From NCBI GenBank assembly GCA_934234035.1, contig CAKQHH010000003.1, positions 61,282 through 125,281 of the forward strand: 64,000 nt of DNA. The letters are read 5' to 3'. Source of the DNA: an uncultured Clostridia bacterium (GTDB lineage Bacteria > Bacillota > Clostridia > Peptostreptococcales > Anaerovoracaceae). The position numbers were made by a program, and so were the translations under genes. Below, in pieces: positions 34,946-43,342 of the stretch; positions within the stretch are counted from its first letter, which is position 1; each line of letters opens with the position of its first letter. Under the pieces are notes generated by a model that made no database searches, was not told the DNA's origin, and saw only the letters and a program-made list of their open reading frames with translations.

Positions 34946-36040
34946 ATGTTGAAGAAAGATCGTTTGGAGAGAACCATTGCCAAGATGAAGGAGAAGGACA
35001 TCCCACAGATGCTCGTTTCCGACCAGTACGCTCTGTACTACCTGCTGGACAAGACATTTGTTTTCGGCGAAAGAATGGGTGCGCTGTACATCAATATTGA
35101 CGGTACCGTTCACTTTGTACTGAACAAGCTGTTCCCACAGGTAGAAGACCTTGGCGTGGAGATTACCTATTACGACGACGTAGAGGACGGCGTTGAAATT
35201 CTGTCCCAGTTTGTCGACAAAGAGAAGACGATGGGTATCGACAAGACCTGGCCGGCAAGATTCGTTCTGAGACTTCAGGAACTGGGCGCAGGCAGCTCCT
35301 TCGTAAACAACGCATGCGTAATTGATAAAGTTAGACAGGTTAAGGGTGAAGATGAGCACAAGATCATGAAGGAATCCGCTCTGAAGATCGATCAGGTTAT
35401 GGATAAGCTGATTCCATGGGTTGCAAAGGGTCTCACCGAAATCGAGCTGAACCAGAAGACTGCAGAACTGTGCAAGGAAGTTGGTTTCAGCGGCATGTCC
35501 TTCGACCCAATCACTGCATACGGCAAGGGCGGCGCAGATCCGCACCACATCACCGACAACAGCAAGGGTAAGCACGGCGACTCCGTTGTCCTGGACATCG
35601 GCGGAATGTGGAAGGGCTATGCTTCCGACATCACCAGAACCGTATTCATCGGCGAAGTAAGCGAGAGACAGAAGCAGATTTACAACATCGTTCTGGAAGC
35701 CAACAAGAGAGGTATTGCAGCAGCAAAGCCGGGCAACAAGATGAGCGACGTAGATAAGGCTGCGAGAGATTACATCACCGAGCAGGGCTTTGGTGAATAC
35801 TTCACACACAGAACCGGTCACTCCATCGGTCTGGAAGACCACGAGGTGGGTGACGTATCCCTGGCTAACGACGAAATCATCGTACCGGGACAGTGCTTCT
35901 CCGTTGAGCCGGGAATCTACCTCTACGACGAGGGCATCGGCGTAAGAATCGAGGACATCCTGTACATCACCGAAGATGGATGCGAAGTACTCAACGAGTA
36001 TCCGAAGGACGAAATCGTCGTTGTTCCGGACGGAGAATAA
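34946..36040 (+). CDS. M24-family Xaa-Pro peptidase (prolidase-like)
   Basis: A 364-residue two-domain M24 peptidase, the size of bacterial prolidase or short aminopeptidase P, cleaving next to proline. Metal ligands are visible in VVLDIGGMWKGYASDITRT (two Asp), HRTGHSIGLEDHE (His), VEPGIYLYDEG (Glu) and GVRIEDILYI (Glu). ATG 34946 is chosen because GGAGG lies 8 nt upstream; an ATG at 34931 overlaps that site. It has its own extended -10 promoter and is followed by a hairpin and then a proline iminopeptidase gene. The choice between dipeptidase and aminopeptidase activity cannot be made by eye. Confidence 0.9.
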   Translation: MLKKDRLERTIAKMKEKDIPQMLVSDQYALYYLLDKTFVFGERMGALYINIDGTVHFVLNKLFPQVEDLGVEITYYDDVEDGVEILSQFVDKEKTMGIDKTWPARFVLRLQELGAGSSFVNNACVIDKVRQVKGEDEHKIMKESALKIDQVMDKLIPWVAKGLTEIELNQKTAELCKEVGFSGMSFDPITAYGKGGADPHHITDNSKGKHGDSVVLDIGGMWKGYASDITRTVFIGEVSERQKQIYNIVLEANKRGIAAAKPGNKMSDVDKAARDYITEQGFGEYFTHRTGHSIGLEDHEVGDVSLANDEIIVPGQCFSVEPGIYLYDEGIGVRIEDILYITEDGCEVLNEYPKDEIVVVPDGE

Positions 36041-36099
36041 TCGTTCATAAAAATAAGTTCGCCTCGGCAGACACTTCCGGGGGAACAAAACGGAAACGA

Positions 36100-36133
36100 T
36101 AAAGTGCCGCGGTCTGCGGGCTGTGGCACTTTA
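36100..36133 (+). terminator. Terminator-like hairpin after the second M24 peptidase
   Basis: TAAAGTGCC and GGCACTTTA form a 9-bp stem over a GC-rich loop, followed by ATTT. Weak T-run. Confidence 0.55.
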
Positions 36134-36156
36134 ATTTACAAAGGAGAGTTAAAAAA

Positions 36157-37047
36157 ATGGCAAAGATTACAGAAGGCTACATGCCTTTCAGAGGTTATCA
36201 GACTTATTACAGAATCGTTGGAGAGCAGAAGGACAACGGAAAGGCTCCGCTGATCTGCCTGCACGGCGGTCCGGGATCCACCCACAACTACTTCGAAGTA
36301 CTGGACAACGTAGCAGATGATGACGATCGTATGATCGTAATGTACGACCAGCTCGGCTGCGGAAATTCCTACCTGGACGGACATCCGGAAATGTGGACAC
36401 AGGATCTCTGGCTGGACGAGCTGGATGCTCTGAGAGAGCACCTGGGTCTGGACAAGTGCCACATCATCGGTCAGTCTTGGGGCGGTATGATGCAGATTGC
36501 ATACGCAATTGAGCGTGGTGCAAAGGGCGTAAACTCCTTCATCATTTCCTCCGGTCACCCAAGCAGCAGCCTGTGGGCAAAGGAAGGTATGAGAAGAATT
36601 AAGATGATGGATGAGGCAGACCAGAAAGCCATCAACCACGCACTGGAAACTGAAGACTTCACCGGCGAAGAATATCTGAAGGCCGTAGACCACTACATGG
36701 ACAGATACTGCACATACTGGAGAGAAGATCTTCCGGAATGCTGCACCAGAGCAAAGAAGAGCGGCGGCGAAGCTTATCTGTATGGATGGGGTCCGAACGA
36801 ATTCGTACCTTCCGGTACACTGAGAGACTTCGAGTACATCGACAGACTGCCGGAAATCGAAGTACCGTCCCTGATCATGAGCGGTATCTCCGACCTGTGC
36901 TCCCCACTGGTTGCAAAGACCATGGCAGACGGAATCCAGCACACCAAGTGGATCCTCTGGGAGAACGCAAGACACACCACATTCGTAGACAGACACGATG
37001 ATTACTGCGTTGAGCTGATCAAGTGGATGAACGAATACGACAAATAA
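36157..37047 (+). CDS. pip: Proline iminopeptidase-type alpha/beta hydrolase
   Basis: A 296-residue S33 peptidase that releases N-terminal proline from small peptides. Diagnostic motifs are the oxyanion HGGPGSTHNYF near residue 36, DQLGCGNSY, the nucleophile elbow GQSWGGMM near residue 108, and the catalytic Asp/His region in the last third (SGISDLCSP; ARHTTFVDRHD). AAAGGAGAG precedes the ATG. With two M24 peptidases just upstream it forms a set able to clear proline-containing peptides completely. Close relatives act on other amino-acid amides, so strict proline specificity is inferred. Confidence 0.9.
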   Translation: MAKITEGYMPFRGYQTYYRIVGEQKDNGKAPLICLHGGPGSTHNYFEVLDNVADDDDRMIVMYDQLGCGNSYLDGHPEMWTQDLWLDELDALREHLGLDKCHIIGQSWGGMMQIAYAIERGAKGVNSFIISSGHPSSSLWAKEGMRRIKMMDEADQKAINHALETEDFTGEEYLKAVDHYMDRYCTYWREDLPECCTRAKKSGGEAYLYGWGPNEFVPSGTLRDFEYIDRLPEIEVPSLIMSGISDLCSPLVAKTMADGIQHTKWILWENARHTTFVDRHDDYCVELIKWMNEYDK

Positions 37048-37082
37048 GAATAGACAGCACGAAAGTGCTTTGATTGTCAGAA

Positions 37083-37115
37083 GTCCGGGCACGCATCGGG
37101 AGATGCCGTGCCCGG
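37083..37115 (+). terminator. Hairpin after the proline iminopeptidase
   Basis: TCCGGGCACG and CGTGCCCGGA pair, with an inner CATC/GATG stem around GGGA. Followed by TTGCTCTATAAAAA rather than a T-run, so termination is uncertain. Confidence 0.55.
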
Positions 37116-37169
37116 ATTGCTCTATAAAAAAAACAGACCGGGTGAAAGTCCCGTGTCGGGAGGTGTACG

Positions 37170-38126
37170 ATGTTACATGAAGTAAGTTTTAGATCCTTTA
37201 ATGAGAGAGATGATGTGCAGGGCTGGATCTACGTTCCGGCAACAGAACCTTGCGGCATCATTCAGCTGGTGCACGGCTTCGGAGAACATTCCAGAAGATA
37301 TCTGCACATGATTGTGAATTTTATGGAGGCCGGCTATATCGTTGCAGCCGACGATCACGTAGGCCACGGTAAAACCGCCATGGTGAACGACACCTGGGGC
37401 GACTGGGGCGACAAGGGCTTCCGCACTATGATGGAGGACGAGCACAAACTCACCACTTTGGTCAAGGAGATGTATCCGAACCTTCCGTACTTCATGTTCG
37501 GCCACAGCATGGGATCCTTCATCGCACGGGATTACATCACCAAATACGGTGATGAGCTTGCCGGCGTAACCCTTTGCGGCACCAGCGGCGTATTCCCGCA
37601 CGTGGAAGAAGGCATCGAGCTTCTGGAAAAAGAAGTGGCAGCAGGCCACGGAGAGGATCCGGCTACCGAGGCACCGAATGTGGTGATGGGCTGGATGTTC
37701 GGACGCTGCGACGAAGAAATCAAGCTGGGCAACGAGTGGATCTGCTCGGATCCGTGCGTTCAGTACGACCACGCCCACGATCCGTTTGACGCCTTCACCA
37801 AACCGACCACCAACCGGTCCTTCCTGTACTTCTGTCAGATGATTACCGCCATTACCGGAGAGGACTGGGCGAAAAACGTTCCGACGGAACTCCCAATCTT
37901 CAACATCGCCGGCGACCAGGATCCGGTGGGCCAGTACGGCGAAGGGGTATATCAGGTATCCAACTGGCTGGCGGAAAGCGGACATGCTGTAGAGACGAAG
38001 CTGTATCCGGGCTACCGCCACGAAATCCACAACTACGAAGATCTGAAGGACGAAGTAGTGGAAGACATCATCTGCTTCTTCGACGAGCAGCTGGATTTTG
38101 ACGACGACGATGACGATGAGGAATAA
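37170..38126 (+). CDS. Alpha/beta hydrolase (monoacylglycerol-lipase/lysophospholipase-like)
   Basis: A 318-residue serine hydrolase of the hydrolase_4 type. Landmarks are the oxyanion segment IQLVHGFGEHSRRYLHM, DHVGHGKT, nucleophile elbow FGHSMGSF (near residue 115), the late Asp in IAGDQDPVGQYG and His in GYRHEIHNYEDL. Such proteins cleave monoacylglycerols, lysophospholipids or esters. The C-terminus ends in an unusual run of acidic residues (DFDDDDDDEE). GGGAGGTG lies ahead of the ATG. The next gene starts 5 nt after the stop. Natural substrate unknown; the peptidase neighbourhood does not force a peptidase role. Confidence 0.85.
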   Translation: MLHEVSFRSFNERDDVQGWIYVPATEPCGIIQLVHGFGEHSRRYLHMIVNFMEAGYIVAADDHVGHGKTAMVNDTWGDWGDKGFRTMMEDEHKLTTLVKEMYPNLPYFMFGHSMGSFIARDYITKYGDELAGVTLCGTSGVFPHVEEGIELLEKEVAAGHGEDPATEAPNVVMGWMFGRCDEEIKLGNEWICSDPCVQYDHAHDPFDAFTKPTTNRSFLYFCQMITAITGEDWAKNVPTELPIFNIAGDQDPVGQYGEGVYQVSNWLAESGHAVETKLYPGYRHEIHNYEDLKDEVVEDIICFFDEQLDFDDDDDDEE

Positions 38127-38131
38127 TAGAA

Positions 38132-38665
38132 TTGATTAAATCCACAATTAGGACGCGCACCTATCGCGCAATATATCGGTTATTGGACCGGGTATCTCCG
38201 GTGGATTACGACTGCGGCACCCTTTGCAGTGCCGCATGTTGTATGGTGGAATCGGAGCCGGACATGGAAATGGGCATCTACCTGCTGCCGGGGGAGGACA
38301 AAATTCACCGCCGGGAAGGCGAGGGCTATCGCTGGACGGAAGAATCTACGGAAGAGTTTGAATTCCCGGAATCCTGGAAGGGAAAGGTGTTCTTTTTGCA
38401 CTGCATGAATCCGCCCCACTGCCAGAGAGCGCTGCGGCCCATTCAGTGCCGGACCTTTCCGCTGCTGCCTCATTTGACGGAGGAGGATGAGCTCATCATG
38501 ATTTATGATGACACGGAGGTGCCGTACGAGTGCCCGCTGATTGAAGAGGCCCTCCCGCTGAATGATGATTTTGTGAAAGCCACCACCACGGTGTGGCGGC
38601 ACCTGATTCGGGATCCCCTGATTTACGATCTGGTAAAAGCAGATTCGGCGGAACGCTATGAATAG
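38132..38665 (+). CDS. YkgJ-like cysteine-cluster protein (hypothetical)
   Basis: A 177-residue protein with a cysteine pattern resembling the YkgJ family of presumed zinc/iron-binding proteins: YDCGTLCSAACC near residues 26-37, HCMNPPHCQRALRPIQCRTFPLLPHL near 89-115 and a late Cys in YECPLIEEA. The R-P-x-x-C-R-x-F-P string is the strongest link. The frame begins with TTG at 38132, with GAGGAA from the end of the previous gene 8 nt upstream, implying translational coupling. Function unknown. It is followed by about 210 nt containing the brnQ control region. Confidence 0.65.
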   Translation: MIKSTIRTRTYRAIYRLLDRVSPVDYDCGTLCSAACCMVESEPDMEMGIYLLPGEDKIHRREGEGYRWTEESTEEFEFPESWKGKVFFLHCMNPPHCQRALRPIQCRTFPLLPHLTEEDELIMIYDDTEVPYECPLIEEALPLNDDFVKATTTVWRHLIRDPLIYDLVKADSAERYE

Positions 38666-38752
38666 TCGGCCGCGGGGAATGTAGGGGTACCGGTAGAATA
38701 TAGGAATAGGCGGAAGAATATTTTTACAAAATGAACACATAACATCGGGCGG

Positions 38753-38768
38753 CATGAAAAAAAGTGCT
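38753..38768 (+). promoter_or_regulatory. Conserved 16-nt element upstream of brnQ copy 1
   Basis: CATGAAAAAAAGTGCT occurs here, 123 nt before the ATG, and identically at 41306-41321 before the second brnQ. It may be a site for the LysR protein encoded between the two carriers, or part of a common promoter. Confidence 0.55.
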
Positions 38769-38875
38769 ATACCCATAGGAATAATTCGTTTTTCAAGGAA
38801 TTGTGAATATGTTAACATCTGTACCGTAAGGAAAGAGTGCTTTAGGTACATCCCCGGAGAAGCGGGGGTGAAAGT

Positions 38876-40222
38876 ATGAGAGGTATTGAAATTATGGAAC
38901 AGAATGGTAAGACAAGAAGCAAGCGTTCCGCCATCATCATCATGGGTCTGGCGCTGTTTGCAACACAGTTCGGTGCCGGAAACCTGATTTTCCCGCCGTT
39001 CTTGGGAAGAGACACCGGTTCTTCCTGGTTCGTTGGATTCATCGGATTCTTCCTGATGGACGTTGGTCTGGCGGTAGCGGCGATTATCGCAACCGTATCC
39101 AACAAGAAGGGTGGCGTTGACGGCGTTATGGGCAAAATGGGCCGCATCCCGGGAAAAGCGATGGTAACCGCTATCATCATCTGCCTGGGACCGCTGATCG
39201 CAATTCCGCGTACGGCAGCAACCACCTATGAAATGGGCGTTAAGCTGCTGGTTCCGGGACTTCCGCAGTGGGCATTCGGTGCTATTTTCTACGGAATCGC
39301 ACTGCTGCTGGTAATCCGCCCGACAAAAGTAGTAGATATTATCGGAAACTATCTCACACCGATTCTGCTGGCAGTAATGGTACTGCTGATTGTAATCGGT
39401 ATCGTGAATCCGATTGACGAAGCTGCAATTTTGGCAAACGCATCCCCGATGCATGACGGTATCGTAAACGGATACCAGACACTGGACGGTATCGGCGGCG
39501 TTCCGCAGACACTGATGATGATCACTGCGGCATGTGCTTACGGATATACCACAAAAGATGAAATTCGTCAGACCGTCAGCGGTTCCGCATTGATTTCCGG
39601 AACTTTACTGGCTCTGGTGTACGGCGGACTGACCTATCTGGGATCCACCGTTTCCGGCATTGCAGAATACAAGAACTTGGAACAGGCTCCGCTGCTGATG
39701 GCAATCACCAACAGACTGCTGGGCAGCTACGGCGTAATCGCGCTGACCATCATCGTGCTGATGGCTTGCCTGACCACCGCAATCGGACTTTCCGCAGTAG
39801 TTGGTGACTACTTCAAGGATCTCACCGACGGAAAGATGCAGTATAAGCACACCGTTATCGGCGTTATCGTATTCAGCTACATTCTCTCCAACTTCGGATT
39901 GAGCAACATCATCGCACTGGCAGGACCGATTCTGTCCATCCTGTATCCGCCGCTGATCGTTCTGGTCGTAATGACACTGCTGGAGAAGGTTATCAAGAAC
40001 GAAATGTCCGCATGCGTAGGTGCATATGTATCCCTGCTGGCCAGCCTGGCAGGAACCCTGCCGATGGGCGTGATCTCCGACATGGCTGCAAAGCTGCCGT
40101 TCGCTGCAGATGGTCTGGGCTGGATCGTTCCGGCTGTAATCGGATGCGTGGTAGGCGCGTTCATTCCGAAGCCACAGAGCAAGAAGGCTGAAAATCTGAA
40201 GACAGATCTGAATCTCGACTAA
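38876..40222 (+). CDS. brnQ: Branched-chain amino acid:cation symporter, BrnQ family (copy 1)
   Basis: A 448-residue (or 442 if ATG 38894 is used) membrane carrier of the LIVCS family importing leucine, isoleucine and valine with Na+ or H+. It has about 12 hydrophobic segments and family strings LFATQFGAGNLIFPPFLGRDTG, PRTAATTYEMGV, GYQTLDGIGGVPQT and LTYLGSTVSG. Start 38876 has GGGGGTG 5 nt upstream, within a small hairpin (CCCCG/CGGGG) that could mask the site; 38894 aligns better with the second paralogue's N-terminus. A terminator follows. The second copy lies 1.2 kb away across a convergent LysR gene. Together they point to heavy use of branched-chain amino acids, as in Stickland-type fermentation. 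Confidence 0.9.
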   Translation: MRGIEIMEQNGKTRSKRSAIIIMGLALFATQFGAGNLIFPPFLGRDTGSSWFVGFIGFFLMDVGLAVAAIIATVSNKKGGVDGVMGKMGRIPGKAMVTAIIICLGPLIAIPRTAATTYEMGVKLLVPGLPQWAFGAIFYGIALLLVIRPTKVVDIIGNYLTPILLAVMVLLIVIGIVNPIDEAAILANASPMHDGIVNGYQTLDGIGGVPQTLMMITAACAYGYTTKDEIRQTVSGSALISGTLLALVYGGLTYLGSTVSGIAEYKNLEQAPLLMAITNRLLGSYGVIALTIIVLMACLTTAIGLSAVVGDYFKDLTDGKMQYKHTVIGVIVFSYILSNFGLSNIIALAGPILSILYPPLIVLVVMTLLEKVIKNEMSACVGAYVSLLASLAGTLPMGVISDMAAKLPFAADGLGWIVPAVIGCVVGAFIPKPQSKKAENLKTDLNLD

Positions 40223-40303
40223 CAGTTTATAAAAAGAGTTTTGCCTCGGCCATTGAATAAACCCGATTTCCGGACCCCCCCGGAAGTTGATGCAAAACGA
40301 AAA

Positions 40304-40346
40304 GGCAGGCGCTTCACGAAAGTGGAGCGCCTGCCGGTTTTTTTTA
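40304..40346 (+). terminator. Terminator between brnQ copy 1 and lysR
   Basis: GGCAGGCGCT and AGCGCCTGCC form a 10-bp stem with an inner TCAC/GTGG extension and a TTTTTTTT tail. It also serves the converging lysR gene, with a CTTTT run on that side. Confidence 0.88.
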
Positions 40347-40356
40347 TAAAAAAGAA

Positions 40357-41229
40357 TTAGCAGGTGACGATGCCGTGCTGGTTGATGAACTCGATGAGCT
40401 TTCGCAGGGGATCGTTCATGTATTTTGTGCTGTAGAAGAGCTGGAGCATTTCCACAAATGCTTCCCCCAGCGGGAAACATTCAAAGTTGCTGTCCGCATC
40501 CACCTCCGAAAGGGGCAGGATGGCGAAACCCTGGGACAGGGCCAGCATCATGGTCTGCACGTCCTGGCTGCGGGCAACCCGAACATCGTGGAAGGTGGTG
40601 CCGTACTTTTTGTGAAGGTTGGTGCGGCAGTATTCGTAATATTCTTCTTCCACGGATTTGGTAATCAGGGGGAGGCTTTCAATCGCCTTCTCGATGGAGC
40701 CGAAGTGGCGCACCGTATTGGGTGGCAGCACCAGGTAGTCAAGGGCCTTTAGGATGTCGATACTGCGGATTTCCGGGTAGGCGCGAACTTTTTCGCTGAT
40801 GTTGTCCGGCATGACGATGGCGTGGAGGCGCTGATGCACCAGATCGCTCACCAATTCCTTCTCGCTGCCGAAGGAGGCCTTCAAGTTCACGTCCCGATAG
40901 GCGGTTTGAAAATCCGTAAAGAGGGACACGTAGAAATGAGAACCGTCCAGCCCCAGGTTCAAGTCCCGGGAATGGTCCTGCTTCAGGGCAGCCACCAGAT
41001 TGGCATAATCTTTTTTCATGGCCAGCGCCTTTTCGTAGAAAATCTGCCCCTGATCGGTGAGCTCGCAGCCCTTGTTGGTTCGATAGAACAGCTTGCAGTT
41101 GAATTCGCTCTCCAGTTGGGCAATGTACTTGCTCATGGTTGTCTGTGCAATTCCGCACTGATCGGCGGCTTGGGTGAAATTCCCGGTGTCGGCCGCTGTC
41201 AAAAAATAGTCTAATTTTTGAATATCCAT
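40357..41229 (-). CDS. LysR-family regulator between the brnQ genes
   Basis: A 290-residue LysR protein. The N-terminal winged helix is clear (MDIQKLDYFLTAADTGNFTQAADQCGIAQTTMSKYIAQLE), followed by a divergent effector domain. It is transcribed divergently from brnQ copy 2 with 185 nt between, so control of that carrier is likely. The 16-nt element shared by both brnQ upstream regions lies in this gap. The effector may be a branched-chain amino acid, which is inference. Stop codon and the shared terminator abut. Confidence 0.85.
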   Translation of the reverse strand: MDIQKLDYFLTAADTGNFTQAADQCGIAQTTMSKYIAQLESEFNCKLFYRTNKGCELTDQGQIFYEKALAMKKDYANLVAALKQDHSRDLNLGLDGSHFYVSLFTDFQTAYRDVNLKASFGSEKELVSDLVHQRLHAIVMPDNISEKVRAYPEIRSIDILKALDYLVLPPNTVRHFGSIEKAIESLPLITKSVEEEYYEYCRTNLHKKYGTTFHDVRVARSQDVQTMMLALSQGFAILPLSEVDADSNFECFPLGEAFVEMLQLFYSTKYMNDPLRKLIEFINQHGIVTC

Positions 41230-41305
41230 AACCTTTACCTCTCGTTTTTATTATAACGGATAAAAAATAATAAACAATAGAATAATTTGGTTCAGTATGT
41301 CAAAA

Positions 41306-41321
41306 CATGAAAAAAAGTGCT
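41306..41321 (+). promoter_or_regulatory. Conserved 16-nt element upstream of brnQ copy 2
   Basis: Identical CATGAAAAAAAGTGCT, 109 nt before the ATG and 77 nt before the divergent lysR start. A related CGGCATGAAAAAA word lies at 42881 in the gap before the NSS symporter gene. Confidence 0.55.
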
Positions 41322-41414
41322 TGCAAGATGAAAAAGATTCTTTTTAAAAACACATTTCTTCATGGTAGAGTAGGTGGCGTATTGGTTATAAATGTTAATA
41401 GGTAAGGTGAAAAA

Positions 41415-42746
41415 ATGGAAAAGAAAAGAAGTAAGTTCTCCGCAACCCTTTGCATGGGGCTTGCATTATTTGCCGCACAGTTCGGTGCGGGAAACCTGAT
41501 CTTCCCGCCGTTCCTGGGAAGAGAAACGGGAAGCAGCTGGATCAGCGGATTCATGGGATTCTTCATCATGGACGTAGGACTGGCAGCAATCGCGATTGCG
41601 TCGGTCGTGCTGAACCGGAAAGGGAACGTTGACGGAGTTGTGGGCAAGATGGGAGCGAAGCCGGGAAAGGTACTGCTCACCACCATCATGCTCTGTCTGG
41701 GACCGTGCGTGTGCATTCCGAGAACTGCGGCTACCAGCTATGAGCTGGGATTCAAGACCATCGCGCCAAGCGTGCCGCTGTGGCTCTACGGTCTGGTGTT
41801 CTTCCTGATTACGTTGGGACTGGTTATCCGTCCGTCTAAAGTAGTAGATATTATCGGAAACTATCTCACCCCATGTCTGCTGGCCGTGATGATTCTCCTG
41901 ATTGTCATCGGAATCATCAACCCACTGGGAGCTTCCGTTTCTCCGGAAGAAATCGTTCCGCTTGCATCCGGCATTCAGAACGGATATCAGACACTGGACG
42001 GAATCGGCGGCGTGCTGATCACCATCATGCTGATTACCGCCGCATACAACTACGGTTACAAGGAACACGAAGACGTTAAAAAGATGATTGTGGGCGCGGA
42101 TCTCATTTCCGCAGCGCTGCTGGCCATCGTGTACGGCGGACTGACATATCTGGGCTCCACCGCTTCCGGTATTCCGGAATATGCCGGACTGGATCAGGCG
42201 GGCCTTCTGGTAGCGATTACCTACCATTTGATGGGTAAATACGGTGTATATGCGCTGGCTGCCATCGTAATCCTGGCTTGCGTCACCACCGCACTGGGAC
42301 TCAGCTCCATCGTGGGAGACTACTTCGAAGAGCTGACCCACGGAAAGCTGAAGTACAAGCAGATCGTGATTGCCCTGATTGCTGTCAGCTACGCCATGTC
42401 CAACTTCGGGCTGAGCCAGATCATCGCTATTGCGGGACCGGTGCTGAACATCCTGTACCCGCCGCTGATCGTACTGGTACTGGGAGCCTACGTGGAGAAA
42501 ATTACGGACAACGACCACGTCATCTGCGTGGGAACCTACGTGGCGCTGATTACCAGCATCCTGAGCACTATCAGCACCTCCGGACATCCGATTGCCTTCA
42601 TCGACAACCTGCCGTTCGCCTCCTTTGGATTGGGCTGGGTTATTCCGGCACTGATCGGCTGCGGTCTGGGCGCATTCTGGAAGAAGGATGCCTCGCTGCT
42701 CTCCGGAAAAGAACTGAAGGCGGGCAAGAAGCTGGAAGCGGAATAA
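41415..42746 (+). CDS. brnQ: Branched-chain amino acid:cation symporter, BrnQ family (copy 2)
   Basis: A 443-residue paralogue of copy 1 with the same family strings (LFAAQFGAGNLIFPPFLGRETG, PRTAATSYELGF, GYQTLDGIGGVLIT, LTYLGSTASG) and about 12 membrane spans. The two proteins align end to end, with the greatest divergence at the termini and between about residues 165-200. TAAGGTG precedes the ATG. The 3' end has a terminator. Two close copies in one neighbourhood suggest a local duplication with later specialisation in affinity or substrate, which cannot be judged by eye. Confidence 0.9.
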   Translation: MEKKRSKFSATLCMGLALFAAQFGAGNLIFPPFLGRETGSSWISGFMGFFIMDVGLAAIAIASVVLNRKGNVDGVVGKMGAKPGKVLLTTIMLCLGPCVCIPRTAATSYELGFKTIAPSVPLWLYGLVFFLITLGLVIRPSKVVDIIGNYLTPCLLAVMILLIVIGIINPLGASVSPEEIVPLASGIQNGYQTLDGIGGVLITIMLITAAYNYGYKEHEDVKKMIVGADLISAALLAIVYGGLTYLGSTASGIPEYAGLDQAGLLVAITYHLMGKYGVYALAAIVILACVTTALGLSSIVGDYFEELTHGKLKYKQIVIALIAVSYAMSNFGLSQIIAIAGPVLNILYPPLIVLVLGAYVEKITDNDHVICVGTYVALITSILSTISTSGHPIAFIDNLPFASFGLGWVIPALIGCGLGAFWKKDASLLSGKELKAGKKLEAE

Positions 42747-42785
42747 AGACGCTTAAAACACTAATTTCTTATCATATATGGAAAG

Positions 42786-42815
42786 CACCGTCTCGGTTTC
42801 GAAGGCGGTGTTTTT
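42786..42815 (+). terminator. Terminator after brnQ copy 2
   Basis: CACCGTCT pairs with AAGGCGGTG (one G-U) and is followed by TTTTTCTTT. Confidence 0.75.
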
Positions 42816-43104
42816 CTTTGCTGCTAAAAACATTCCAACGGGTACTCCCGGCGTTATCGGCCGTCGGTTCATACTGAAGTCGGCATGAAAAAACATGATA
42901 GCAAAAAAGAACAAGGCGAAAATGAGGTGGAAAAATTTTTCAATTTATATAAAAAATGGGTTGAATGGATAATTAATCGACAACTAAGGAGTTTGCTTGG
43001 CGTATATTGATTTTATAAAGAAATAAAAACACAAGATATTGTGGTGACAAAAAAGTACGTCATAAAAATAACACAATTTTGCTTTGAAAATCGTACAAAG
43101 TCAC

Positions 43105-43129
43105 GAAACCCTATTGGTCAATAGGTTTC
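43105..43129. promoter_or_regulatory. Inverted repeat upstream of the NSS symporter gene, possible operator
   Basis: GAAACC-TATTG and CAATA-GGTTTC form an 11-bp dyad with one extra C on the left and a 2-nt centre, too tight for an RNA hairpin and so more like a protein site. It lies about 60 nt upstream of the predicted -35. The gap 42747-43342 holds no gene I can support; it is AT-rich with this dyad and a promoter. Confidence 0.5.
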
Positions 43130-43188
43130 CGCCAGTATTAAAAATTGTAAAAAGTTTTCTTCTTTTAACTAAATATATAGAACATATG

Positions 43189-43217
43189 TTGCGAATGTGA
43201 AGAACGGGTGATATACT
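43189..43217 (+). promoter_or_regulatory. Predicted promoter of the NSS symporter gene
   Basis: TTGCGA, a 17-nt spacer and TATACT, with TG one base before the -10 box. The leader would be about 120 nt. Confidence 0.6.
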
Positions 43218-43342
43218 TTGAGCATAAATTGTATAGGGCGGATTAACCAATTCAGTGATTATTCCGATTTAGTCCGAGAGGTGGATTGTCTTATACAGAG
43301 TTCTTATATGTGTCGTTTTCATTTTTGTATGGAGGTATTGAA

